The notes under the pieces are model-generated. The model worked only from the letters and a program-made list of their open reading frames with translations. It searched no databases and was not told the DNA's origin. A stretch of 64,000 nucleotides of DNA. It comes from Himantopus leucocephalus. Its lineage: Eukaryota; Chordata; Aves; Charadriiformes; Recurvirostridae. Shown in pieces: positions 46,511 to 58,053 of this stretch. A program made the translations under genes and the position numbers. The number at the start of each line of letters is the position of its first letter. Position 1 is the stretch's first letter. The stretch is taken from contig RSEF01000017.1 in NCBI GenBank assembly GCA_003993805.1, positions 6,939,018 to 7,003,017 of the forward strand, in the 5' to 3' direction.

Positions 46511-49500
46511 GTAAGATATAAATTTGGCAATCATGACATTACATGTATGAAAAAATTCTTTATGGAAAGATACAGGTCTTTATTGACAGTGTATAGGCTG
46601 TTGCATCTTATTTATTTATTCCTTCCTTAGCTAGAAAAGAGGTCTTGCTCCTGGAGAGTAGGAAATAGAGCATTGGCCTTACAAATCCTCCAGATGGCCA
46701 GACTGTGGGAGAGAGAAGAGGTTTGTTCTTCTGGTTATTTGTTTGAGTTGCCTCTAAAGGCAAACCATAAGAAATGGATTAAAGTTTGGATTATATCAGA
46801 AGGTGTATTTTATTTGCAGCAGGAGGGGGGATCTACATCTTCTTTCTTTTGCATTGGCGTAATATCATGGAAATATATTAGTATTGCAAGGAGCTCATTA
46901 TGAGACTTTTGGGTTTTGTGAAATAATTAAAAACAACATGAGAATTATATTTTATTTGAGCTATAATGAAGTGTTCAGAAATGTAATATAAGAGAAATGA
47001 GCATCAAAAGAGAACTGTTATGACTACCAGGCAAATAAAATGGAGTTACTCTTTACAGCGGGTCCAAGGGTGGTGAGGATTTGAAATGCTGGTGTGCTCA
47101 TCAAAGCTGAGAGGCTTCTCCGTTCCCCTCCAGGGGTTCCTGGTTCAGTCCGTACCACTGGCTGACACAGTGGCCACTCCAAAGGCATATGTTGGAAATT
47201 TGTAGTCTTTATGCTTCCAGGAAGCTTATTCTTATCTAGAAAGTAGTAGTGAAAATATATTACCCACTTAAGTGTTTAAGTTGGCAAAGTTACTCCTCTT
47301 CTGTCTTCTGTGTGGCTGCCCTCAATCTCCCCTCCCCAGTACAGGGTACAGCGGAAAGATGTAAAAGGGTAAGATTGAGTTGGAGAGAGAAAAGAGGAGA
47401 GTAAAAAGGGAGGGAGCTAGCGGTCATGTTAGCAAGGTTTAAAAATGAAAATATGTGAAAACAAGAGTAACTTCATTTATTAAAGGTAAGACAAAATACA
47501 TCTTAAACAGGGATCTATTTAATGAAAAAAGGGAGAAAGAATCTTGAAACATGCTAGATTCAGTTAAATAACAGTTCCCATGGATTATTCTTCATGTGCT
47601 TTTAGAAGGTAAGTCCTGAGTCCCTAAATGTGTATCCAAGTACCTGAGATCAGTGTGAATACTCAAGTGTGTGCCATGTGCTCCTTTACAGGATCGAGAC
47701 CTCATCAAGTGAGGAACAACTCATTATAAAATTGTGTGGGTGGGAATTTGGCACTGATCCATTTGCTCAGCTTCCATTTTCTTTAAAGAGCTATGCAGAT
47801 TCATATCCGAGTTAAGAATTTGGCCCCTACTATTTTATACAGGGGTTGAAGTAAGGGACAAAAATAGACATCATGCTACCTGATTGATTTCGGAGCTGAT
47901 ATTTTCCATGAAACTGAAGTAGCAGGTATATAAGGGAGAGAGGGTGATTATAAACAAAAGGACATATTGCAGCATAGGATAGCAGGGCAGTAATTCAGTT
48001 TCAGTTGTGATGCTAGTTATAAAACACTATCTGCAGAGGTGGTGTTTCTGACATCAGGAGAAAAACCTGATAGAATTATAGCCTTGAAATCGATCTGGGA
48101 ATAGGATGCAGAAATCTATAAATCAGACACAAAACAATCTACAAAGTCTCATTTTTAGGAGGGCTCTGTTGATGAAATTAGATTAAAATAAATTTACATA
48201 TATATCAAGTTTATTATTAAAATCTAGTCACATCAGTAAACAAAATTATTTGTGAAAGAGTATGTTACTCTCTGGTTTGAACTTGAAGTAGACCTCTTTG
48301 GCTGATCAGAACACAGAGTTATTGTCTGCTTGTCAAGTCATAAATCTATTCCTTAGAGCTAATAAATGGTTAGTGTTCAAATACTATGTTTTATCTGACT
48401 CCCACCTCATAAAGCTGGTACACATAATACTAAATTATACAGCATTGAGCAGGATCAGTCTCCTGACTCCTCCATCTTATGGAAAGAAAAACAAACCTAG
48501 TAATTGATGGTAGAAAAGAAGGAAAATAAAGTTATTTGAAAACAAACAAAATGGGCTATAAAGTTTGTTAAAACGTAATAATAAAAAAACCTCATACAGC
48601 ATCAGCCACTGCATCCAAAGAACTGCCCTGGAACAAAAAGGAAAATAATTCACTTTCCACTGAAAAAGTACGGTACGGGGTTTTCTTTAAATTAGAATTT
48701 GCGGTAGAGCGAAGGCTTGCTTGCAGACTGGTACAGGAAAACCTGCCTGTATCACGCAAAACCTGTCTACCAAAGAACTGCTCTTTCTGTACTCAGAGAA
48801 GACATGTATTGCTTTCTGTGTTCCTCCTTATGAAGCAGTTACTGCTTAAGTGGACAGGATCCTAATCGTATTGAACTGTGGCAGCCTTTAGGGCAAATAA
48901 GAAGCTGAATCTATTAGTGGTCTCTCAGCTATCTAGTAAAAGAACACCATTAACCACTTAGTGCCTACAGTAAGTGGGAATCCAAATACAATTACAGGTT
49001 GGCGTCTGAAGCTCACAACTACTAAGGCAAAGGACTGAATTCAGTTCCTCATCCAAATGAGTGTAAATAGGTATTTTAGCTCTTTTTTATTGTTAATGCT
49101 AGAGCAACTATAGAAAATATATAGTCTAGTCATGGATAGTTTTAATAAACAGAAAACTCTATTTAATATCTAGCAAAATCTTTCTTATCCCCTTCTGCTC
49201 TCCCAAACTTACAGTTAAAATAAGATTCAGCAGCAACAGTGTCATCTGTTATACATCTCTTGTCGTTAGCTTCAGCTGGTTCATGACCAGCTGTCTGCTG
49301 GTTCCAAGCCAGCTTAAGGCAATCAGCAGTTTAAGGATTCCCTGAGCCAGAGGGTCATCTGGACAACTGTCTAACAGCCCATTTTCCTTGACTTTGTAGT
49401 CTCTTTTTCAACACACTGTACTTCTGGCCTCCACCAAATCATATGGAAGAGAGTTTCACTTTTTCACCAGACGTCATATGAAAATACTTCACAGTGTTTT

Positions 49501-49539
49501 TTCCGGGCTCCTTTCTTCTATGGAAACAGAGTTATAAGC

Positions 49540-49880
49540 CTTCTCTGTTCATGCTCTCCTAACAGGCCTGGTTTTATAAGCCTCTTGTATATGCCTGTTC
49601 AGTCATCTCTTTCCCAGGCAGAGAACCTTGGTCTGGTTATCCTTTCCCAAAAGTCATTTCACTCTTCTGATCATCCTGTCCCCCTGTTCTCTACCTTCTC
49701 TAGTTAATTCAGTTGTTTTCTAAGGTGGGACAACGAGAACTGCATTCAGTTTTGAGGCTAGCACTGTGTGCTGGATGTATATCTATTACCATAAACATTT
49801 TTCTTTATTTTGATCTTAACTCCATTACTCATAATTGCTGATATTCTGTTAGATGTTATTGTGATAGACTTGGGAAGAAT
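49540..49880 (-). mobile_element. Ancient CR1/L3 LINE 3' remnant
   Basis: Read on +, the block GATCATCCTGTCCCCCTGTTC, then ACCTTCTCTAGTTAATTC and GAGAACTGCATTCAGTTTTG, resembles the reverse complement of old CR1/L3 elements ('gatcattcttgttgcccttctctggacc..ttctt..gtg..accagaactg..acagtattc'). The element itself would therefore be on the - strand. It is highly diverged, so limits are approximate. Confidence 0.6.
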
Positions 49881-50639
49881 GTCCTGTGTGTGTACACAGT
49901 GGTAACTATACAGTGTGTCTTTCATTGAAAATATACTGAAAAATCACAAAGTGCCACAAATCTTAATTGAGTGTGTGCAACCTCAGCAAGGAGCCTCAAG
50001 ACCCTTTAACTCAAGATGTCTGTAGCTAAAATTGTAGCCAGGTTTGTGTTAGAGTTCTCCTCGAGCTGACAAAGCAAGCCCTTCCATCTGTGCCAATGGG
50101 CTCTGCTGCTAACTGCGTCCTGGGATTCCCAGATCCTCTGTTCCATCATTTCCTTTGTTTTTTTCCATCTGATCTGAATCCAGGGCCGATTGTTTTGCAT
50201 TTCAGTATTGATTAATTATATTACAGCAGTATCTACAAATAATACAAGTGGAAAGACAAAGCTGGGCAGGGGAGGGATGAACTTGAGGATTGACCTAATG
50301 ATACATATGTAATATATTTCAAATACCCATTTTTCCAATATTAAAGTTTTTTCTTTCCCAGTAGAGAAGACAAACAGCAGTAGCTTCTCCAGTGCAAGTT
50401 TTTCAGCAGTGTTTTATTTCCCCTTCAAAACGATGTGGCTGTATCCCCGATTATGTCATCTTTTTATGTAATATATTTAAAGCTTTTTTTTTTCATCACA
50501 CTGCTAAGAACCTATATTCAAACAATTTAGGATAATGAAGTTCCTAATTTCTAAGGTAGAATCTGTGAATATATTGAAAAGGGAAAAATCAGAATGGAAA
50601 TAAAGAATTTTTATTTTTTTTTTAACTATTTGGTCTTTA

Positions 50640-50900
50640 CATGGGGCTTTCATATTTCTGCAGCTGATCCCAATGTGGATTAGGGATAATAAACAGCCTA
50701 TTAATGGAGGCCTGAACTAGGAAATGGAGTTTGAATCAGCAGCAAAATTCAATGGCTGGCGAAGGTTAATAACTCCATTACTATCAGCTCTATTTTTTAG
50801 CCGTTTGAAGAGCTAGGTGTTAGCCTTATCTTACTCCTCATTAATTGAGCTAATAGAACCCCAGTGACCCTACCATGCTGCCATTATCTGAGAGTTTACC
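50640..50900. promoter_or_regulatory. Candidate conserved non-coding element
   Basis: A balanced-composition block with many homeodomain-type motifs (TATTAATGG, GGTTAATAAC, TTAATTGAGCTAAT at 50841-50854) in an otherwise loose AT-rich intron. It has no repeats and no convincing open frame. The call rests on texture only. Confidence 0.4.
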
Positions 50901-51069
50901 AGACATGGACTGGAATACTTATCACTGAATATGTATTCCTCAGATTCATTTTTATATCGGAAATATTTTTGTTAAAGATTGGCTATCTTCAGGTTTCTTT
51001 TTGTCGTTTCATTTCTTTGCTGCCTTCTATAACAGCTACATATTTGGAAATTAAATGTAAATGAATTAA

Positions 51070-51250
51070 TTAAAATCCTATCAAGGAACAAGCTAAGTCC
51101 CAAAATAATTGCATCAAGGAAACATAATAGTGATTGAATTATTCTGACATGAAAAAATCTTACAGGGCATTTTTAAAACTTTGGCCTAATTTAAATGATG
51201 GATATTGTGTATTTATAATAGATGTGGTTTTAATTGATGGCATACAAAAA
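51070..51250. promoter_or_regulatory. Candidate conserved non-coding element
   Basis: Contains AATAATTGCATCAAGG, TGATTGAATTATTC and TTTTAATTGATGG, i.e. several TAAT/ATTG-type sites within 180 bases without low-complexity runs. It is separated by a purine-rich patch from the next block. Confidence 0.35.
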
Positions 51251-51559
51251 TATGATGAGTAACAAAGAAGAAATGTTATAATTATATCTACTTATTTTCT
51301 CATTTTCAGGGGGGAAAAAAAAAATCAGAAAAATGATGTGGTAATCAAGGTGCTAAATCAGTACAATAAAATCTGCCTGCACCAGGGAGAGAAAGAAACA
51401 GCAGGAAAAGTCCAAGTGACCTATGTAGGATTTGGCTTAATTTATAAAGTAGTAAAAATAATAGGCAGACCAATTCTCTGTTTCAATCATTCTCATTTTT
51501 TGTCTCTTCTGATTAGAAAGCAGCTCGCTCTTACCAGAGCCATTATATGGTTGCTGCTT

Positions 51560-51730
51560 TACTGACTGTTGTCTTCACTAATGCTAATTGGTTTCCTTTT
51601 TATTATCACTTTGCACATCAGTGCTGCCATCTCAGCCAGTCTCCTCCTCCTCCCACACATGTTCAAAGTCAAACTGACTGGTTCGATAAAAACTAAGGGG
51701 CAAGACAGCGGGAGCTAAAGGTGCAGGATC
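51560..51730. promoter_or_regulatory. Candidate conserved non-coding element
   Basis: Contains TGCTAATTGGTTTCC, TTATTATCACTTTGC and GTTCAAAGTCAAACTGACTGG within a compact, repeat-free block. Texture resembles conserved enhancers; not coding in any frame I trust. Confidence 0.4.
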
Positions 51731-52194
51731 TTCTTGAGGTCAATGGTATGCTTATGAAATAGAAACATATTTTGGCAAGTGTGTTTTCGGTGATGAATTC
51801 TTATTTGTCTTCCCCACTCCAGTGGAGGTACCACCCTCTCAGCTATGCTGACTGTACATCAAGTACGCGCAAAGCCATGCTCTGAGGGAGCAGAATACCC
51901 TGGACAAGTGATAAAAATGGCAAGTTTTTTCCCCAACAAAATCCATTGTAGATTGTGTTTACCGGGCAAAATTAACAAATTTTGCTGTTGCCTGCACTAG
52001 TGAATGACTCGTCTGCTTCCCTGAGTGAGCGGGATCATTTTAATCCACAGTTGCTACCCCTGCAGCCTTTTCCAAGCTACAGTAATTCAGTCGTTGTGTT
52101 GTCTCTTGATGCAAGGGGTTTGAGACTTACCCTGGTCATTGACAAGAGTTTAATTAAGTCATTTACCTTTGTTTCCTGATTTGCCCCTACTGCA

Positions 52195-52430
52195 GGAGGC
52201 GTCGCTGAGCACTCCATAATGTTCAAAATGTATCAGGGAAGCTCCCACTACCTTTTGCGTAACAGCTGTGCATAAAAAGGTGTACATTGTTCTGGCATGA
52301 AGGCTGCATTAAGCAGTCGCACCCATGGGCTACTTAACAGTGACAACCAATTCTCCACGTGTAGTGCAAAAAGCCGCACACGTGCAGTCTGACAGAAGGA
52401 GCTTCTTACGGAGATTTCTGAGGTTCGGCC
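52195..52430. promoter_or_regulatory. Candidate conserved non-coding element with paired CACGTG-type E-boxes
   Basis: A repeat-free block including CACGTG (52356-52361 as CCACGTGT and again in ACACGTGC at 52378-52385), AACAGCTGTGC and ATAAAAAGG. It has two CACGTG cores within about 25 bases. Function is unknown. Confidence 0.35.
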
Positions 52431-52976
52431 ACTGGTGGGGAATCCTTATTCTCCGTTCTCCCACTCGTCCTTAGCAGGTTGTGCTCTCTCTTCCTGCATA
52501 ACATAACATAATCCAAACAGAAGCTATTGCTATTAAATAATCCAATAGATAGATAATTGGATGATTACAATAAAAACACTATGTCACTTCTGCTGCATAT
52601 TCCGCCTGACCTATATTGGTACCATAAGAGCCTTTCTATCCCGGGGAAAGGCGTTAATATGCATCTTGAGCCAACAATAGCAAAACATCAAATGCAGTTT
52701 TAAAATCCTTCTACGGGTTTTCTGTAGGATGCTGTATTTGCTGTCGCAAGCATCATGTCGTGTTTCTTCTTCTGCTCCAACAAGAATAGGAGGTATATTT
52801 GGCTTCAGTTGTGGGAGGCAGGTATTATTTTTAGAAGTTAGCTCATTCAAGCTCATTTGATGGCTGATGTTTGTTTGGTGAAGTCATGGATACAGCAATT
52901 AAGGAGATCTCTGATCTCAACAAGCTTCCTAAGTCTCCAGGAAGAGAAAGAAGAAAGGCTTCTACTTCTAAGTCAA

Positions 52977-53012
52977 TATTTTTATTTTTATTTTCATTTT
53001 ATTTTTATTTTT
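52977..53012. repeat. TTTTA-type microsatellite
   Basis: An interrupted run of TTTTA and TTTTC units, 36 bases, in intron 11. Confidence 0.85.
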
Positions 53013-53894
53013 TAAGGACCCAAACCCACATGCATGATCCTTTCATTCTTTTTGCTGCTGAAAGGAGGGATGTTTTTCTGCAGTAACTACCTCTCACAAA
53101 TAAAGAGACATTAGGAAACCTGAAGACTTTCTATCCTGATTGCCCTGTTGAAACAATGTTGAAACCAGTTTTCTCAGAAGACGCCAGCGGTAACAAGGCT
53201 GCCTTTCTGAACTCAGTACCTAAATGGAGAGAGACAGAAAACTCTGGAAGGAGTGGAGTCTGGGCTACTTTTCATGGTTTTGGCAATGGTAGCAAGGTTT
53301 AGACAAGGCAAACCAAACCAGCAACAGCTTTGCTTTCTCCACGTGGGAACAGATACAGTCAAACTGTGAAAGCGCTGGGCTTAATGTTAATGCTTTCAGT
53401 GCTTCTTCACAAAGTCCCATAAAGTATCCACACTTTCAAGGTAGAGCTCTTAGCTCCTCCTTTGGCTGCCAAAATTAGATGCCTGTGTGGCAGCAGCAAT
53501 TTGAACTTTGAGTAGGTGACATCGGGTAATATTTGAATCTTGAAGAGTCAAAGAACTTTGAATGATGTCAAATTCAACATTATGGGAAACTTTTTGTTTG
53601 AATACTCGACTCTGCAGTTTGGAAGGAGCTGGCTAGAGCAAGCAACATTTCAGAAAGAGTCAAGATCCAAGAAGGCCTGATTTGGTTGGCTACACAAGAG
53701 TCCTGTGGCCTTATGTGCTGTCAGTCACTTCAGGGCAAACGACTGGCTTGCATCCAGAGAAAAACTGTTTACTATGGGTATTATTGCTTGAGATTGTCTC
53801 TAGTTCTTAGAAGAAACTGAAGATTTTCACTGAACCAGCTAGCCAAGTTCTCACACACATGGAAAACCTTTCCTGTATTACTCAGGAAGCTGAG

Positions 53895-53930
53895 ATGAAG
53901 GGTATCATGAAGGGTATCCTGAAGGGTATC
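53895..53930. repeat. 12-bp tandem repeat, three copies
   Basis: ATGAAGGGTATC is present twice exactly and a third time with C for the first base. It is in frame with itself, but no open reading frame of note runs through it. Confidence 0.9.
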
Positions 53931-55822
53931 CTGTCAGTACAGGACATTTCCATCTTGTCAGGGGAAAATATGTTGTTCTGAGAGGAGATCTAAGAACTGT
54001 CTGAAAGAAGAACCAGGGTTTTAAAATCCTAATTCACAATGACAACTTCATGGTACTAATATCTACAAATCAACAAAGGTTGTTCAGGGCATTCACCTGA
54101 GACACAACTTTTGTTTAAATGAAACAGTCATGGAAAATCAAAGTGTTATCATTTAAGTAGTAGTCAAGTCATCTAACCTGTGCTTTTGCCCTCTGAAGTC
54201 TCTTTGCTTTGGTGACCAAAATGTGTGAATAAAAACCTAAGGGCATCCCTGAGAGCTCACTGAACTCACAGACCTGGGTTCCTTTGGGTGTCCCAGTTTG
54301 CTCTCCGTTCGTCCTGTGCTCCATCTGGGTTGGGATCCAGCAGTATTCAAGGGGCTGTAGCATTGAACCTGAGGGGCCATCCTGCAGCTCTTCTCAGAGG
54401 CTGTTTCCTATAGACTCATTTTGAACTAACAATTTTGCTAAGACTGGTATGCAGGAAAGACGTAGCTGCACGCAATCATGCACCATCAGGGCATTTTGTG
54501 GAATGTAACACTGATTGATCTCAGCAGGGTAAAATGTGATGTGCTTTGTCAATTCTGAAGAGTTCTTTATGGCCTAAAGCAGTCATTTTCAAAATTTTAC
54601 CTTAACTTCCTCAGTAGTTTGCACATAAATAAGAACCATATACATGCAAGTATGACTTTGTAGGAAGATACTGGTTTCGAGATCTGACTGGAACCAGAAA
54701 AACTTTTGAAAAATAACTGAGGGAGGAAAACTTCAAATGTAATGGCGCGGCAGCATTTTAGTTTGCATTGGGTCAGAGAACACATATGGATAAAACTGAT
54801 GAGGGTTTTGCACGTGTGAGAACGGTGGATAGAGACACTTAGTGTCTGAGAAAGCGCAACAGGAAAAGGAGGGCTGTCCAGTGTTGTCAAGTAGCTCAAA
54901 TTGCGTTGATCTCTTACCATTTACTTCAGCAGTGTGGTCGCAAAAGTTGGCTGAATGTTATTCTGAGTAAATGTAGAAAGGTCACCCTTACATCTGTACA
55001 GGTTAAACCTGAGTTTATGAAAGTCTGTTACTGCGTTTGCTGTCTGACATTGAGAGCACAGGGGCAGTACTTCTAGAGGAACTACATTACAAATGTGCAT
55101 TACCGTTGAGCCCCATGATTACTAGAATTCGGGATTTCTGGAGTAAAAACTTAGGATGAGATTGTGCCAGCTGTGCTCTGAGTTAGTAGTCTCTTTGGAT
55201 CTGAGACTAATCCCAGAGTGAGCCATTGCTCAGAGCTAGCGTGGCTGGCAAAATTGGCCCATACTGAAAACCACAGGCAGAACAGGCATTATGCTGCTTT
55301 TGCTTAGATTCTCCAAGCTGAAGATCTGGGAAGACAAGTGCATCAGTCTGTAGCAAATATAATACGGCTTGGGTGATTAAAACTGTCAAGTAATATTGCA
55401 TATTGAATGGAGACTAGTTTGTCATTACCATGAGGATTAGAAAGTGTAATCTTCATTAAAACATCAGTGGATTTACTGCTGTTTGCCTTGGAACAAGATA
55501 TTTGCTCAGAATTTTCTAGTAAGTAAATTTAGCAAGTGCAGGGCAATTTAAGAGAGCAGAGCTGAATACTGTCATAGCTTATTCTGCAGGAAAGATGTAG
55601 GAATGATCCTTTGTGTCTGACAGATGCACTGGATCTAATTCTGTTGGTCTGGATCACCTGCAGTCACGTAAATGTATTAATCACCATCACTTAAATTGGC
55701 TTCCTTTGGCTCAGGTGTAAGTGGTGACCAAGTGTTTTTGTGCTGTGTAAGGATCATATTTTCTGCCCCTAAATACATTACGTTTACAAAATTCTGCATT
55801 ACGGAACTCCGTCCTTTGTAAT

Positions 55823-56075
55823 ACATTTCAAGTAAGGCTTTTATCTGTCCCACAGAGGCTTTTAAATGTTATCCTTTTCTAACATGTGCTGTATTTCTGA
55901 GCTCAGTAAGACTATCATGCTTTGCAAATGATAAAAATTATTTTTTTANACATTTCAAGTAAGGCTTTTATCTGTCCCACAGAGGCTTTTAAACGTTATC
56001 CTTTTCTAACAGGTGCTGTATTTCTGAGCTCAGTAAGACTATCATGCTTTGCACATGATAAAAATTATTTTTTTT
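55823..56075. repeat. Direct duplication of about 126 bp around a single N
   Basis: Positions 55823-55948 and 55950-56075 are near-identical (about three substitutions) and separated only by N at 55949. This is the pattern of two overlapping contig ends placed side by side; see findings. Confidence 0.95.
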
Positions 56076-57279
56076 TAAAAAATTGTTGTCTAATATTGTT
56101 CTGATATGAATGCTGTTTAATATCCCACTGATATGCACTGAGTGAACAATCCAGAGGACAGTCTGTTCTTTTGATATAACTGACCAATGACAAGGTACAG
56201 CAGGCTTAAAAATAATTGTTTCATTTAACCTTCTAGTAAATGCTGCTATTTTTGTGAAAATAACTTAAGCAGATTTTCAGGCCAAGTATATAGGAAGAGT
56301 TCCTCCTCACATACTTGCAGTGAAATTGAAGGATTTGTACTGGCCATGAATGTGCCCCAAAGTTAAAGAAAACAGAAGCAAAATAAAGAAATCGTCTTTT
56401 TTCAACCCCTTGAGTCCTTTGGACTCTCCAGATTGACGTATATTTTTTTTAGCAGTGTTTGCAGTAAAACACTGAACTGTCAAAGCTAAGTGTTGGGTAT
56501 GGTGAACTTGCCATATTTTTGTAAAGCTTACTTTCTCCTTTTAAAAGTACAGTTTCCTCACAGAATTCTGACTCTGCTTGTACGTTTCTAACCTCTGTGG
56601 ATGAAACTGCATAAAATTAACTGGTGTAGGAGCAAGCTCTTAGCTTCCATTCCACCATTCAGAATATATCTCAGCTTAAAAACTTGCTGCCGTTTTTTTG
56701 TTAAAAATGTTATTGCCAGTCCATTATACCGAATCCAGGTTTTTATTAACTTTCCATTAATAAATATCTAAAATGCATTTTGCTCAGTGATCATTAAAGA
56801 ATTCTTGCATTCCAGTTTGTAATTCTTACAGTAAGTGGCTGTTCCTCAGAAAAACCATCCAGTAAAACACAGCAAAACCAATGACGGCAGGAGAGAAGCT
56901 TGGACATAATGACAAGGGAGAACCAGGAACAGAATAATTTCTTAAAGTCTCTTCTATGTCCCTCTTTGGCTGTGTATTTGCATTGCCAACATAGGGAGTT
57001 TGATCAGTACAGCTTCCAAATTGTCCCATCTGCAAAAACTTGAGGGTAGCTTCATGTTGTTTTACTGCCTAAGTACAGGAGAGCTCCCTATTCAGGCTGA
57101 ATATTTGGTTTTAGTTCCTGCCTTGTAGAGAATTTCTCTAGCGGTTCCTAAGTTTCTCATCATGCTGTCCTCCTTCCCCCCAGCCCTACCTGACCCTGCT
57201 ATAGATCTGAACTGTTGTTTTACCTTGTTGATGTTTTGTCTATATTTGCTTTAACCAGATGCCCCTCTTTGCATGCAGC

Positions 57280-57580
57280 ACTGGGACTCATCCCCTCTCT
57301 CCTATCAACAATAATTAGCCTTGTAAGACTAATGGAAGAAATCGTGTCTAATTACCCTGTTGAAGGCCCAATTATGTTATTAACATTTGTGGGCTATAAG
57401 CTAATGATGAGGAGAGCCTCTCATTTGCATAGCATTAAGTTAATTGAGCTGGAAGCTATGGGGTGGATAGTGGTGATGATAGCAGGATTCTGTTACAGAA
57501 TGGATAATGATGACCGGAGCAGGATGATTCACCTGACAGGTTTATTAATTAACGGCTATCTGATTACCTAAAAGAAATGG
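57280..57580. promoter_or_regulatory. Candidate conserved enhancer (homeodomain and octamer motifs)
   Basis: A compact, repeat-free block with TAATTA (57312-57317), CTAATTACC (57348-57356), octamer ATTTGCAT (57423-57430), GTTAATTGAGC and TTAATTAA (57545-57552). An open frame of 118 codons (57215-57571, +) runs through it, but it has no recognisable domain, starts in unlike sequence and carries no splice context, so regulatory DNA is the better reading. Confidence 0.55.
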
Positions 57581-58029
57581 CAAGTGGCAGTCCTCCTGAA
57601 AGAAGCTGCAGTATTTTTTTGATGAAAGATGCTATACCACTGCTGATATTCTGGGGTGATTTATGGTAATGGCAGCGTAAGCTCTTTACGGGAAGCCTAC
57701 ACAAAAACCTGTTCTGCGTTCCTCCCTGCCCGTGCAAAAATGTGCTGTGAAGGTCTGATCTTTCTAAATATACCTCATTCTTACGTGGTGCATGAAGTAG
57801 GGCTGTGCCAGTGAATTTGTGTGGCTGTATGAAGAGTGTGTTTTGAAAATCCTTAATTGTTATCTAATCTGGGAGTTTTGCCCTTGGAAGAACCAGAGGA
57901 TTTGTTTTTTGTAAAAGTTGTTTGGTTTTTTTTCTTTATGGTGTTAGGCAGGATTCTATGTTGTATTAGGGAGAAAATAACTGTAAACATTCGGCTTTTC
58001 ACATTTTTGTGGTGCGTACAAACTGCGAG

Positions 58030-58053
58030 TGAAGGTGAGTGCCCTCACCTTCA
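58030..58053. repeat. Perfect 10-bp inverted repeat with 4-base loop
   Basis: TGAAGGTGAG (58030-58039) and CTCACCTTCA (58044-58053) form a tight hairpin followed by a T-run. In an intron this has no obvious job. Confidence 0.8.

Noticed and set aside
46560..46600. 'TACAG|GTCTTTATTGAC' as the start of AK8 exon 12 (VFID, compared with human VFFLN)
   Set aside because: A stop codon follows after a few residues and similarity ends at once.
57215..57571. 118-codon open frame read as a small membrane-like protein gene
   Set aside because: No known domain, no upstream promoter or splice context, and the DNA is packed with homeodomain and octamer sites; an enhancer is the simpler explanation.
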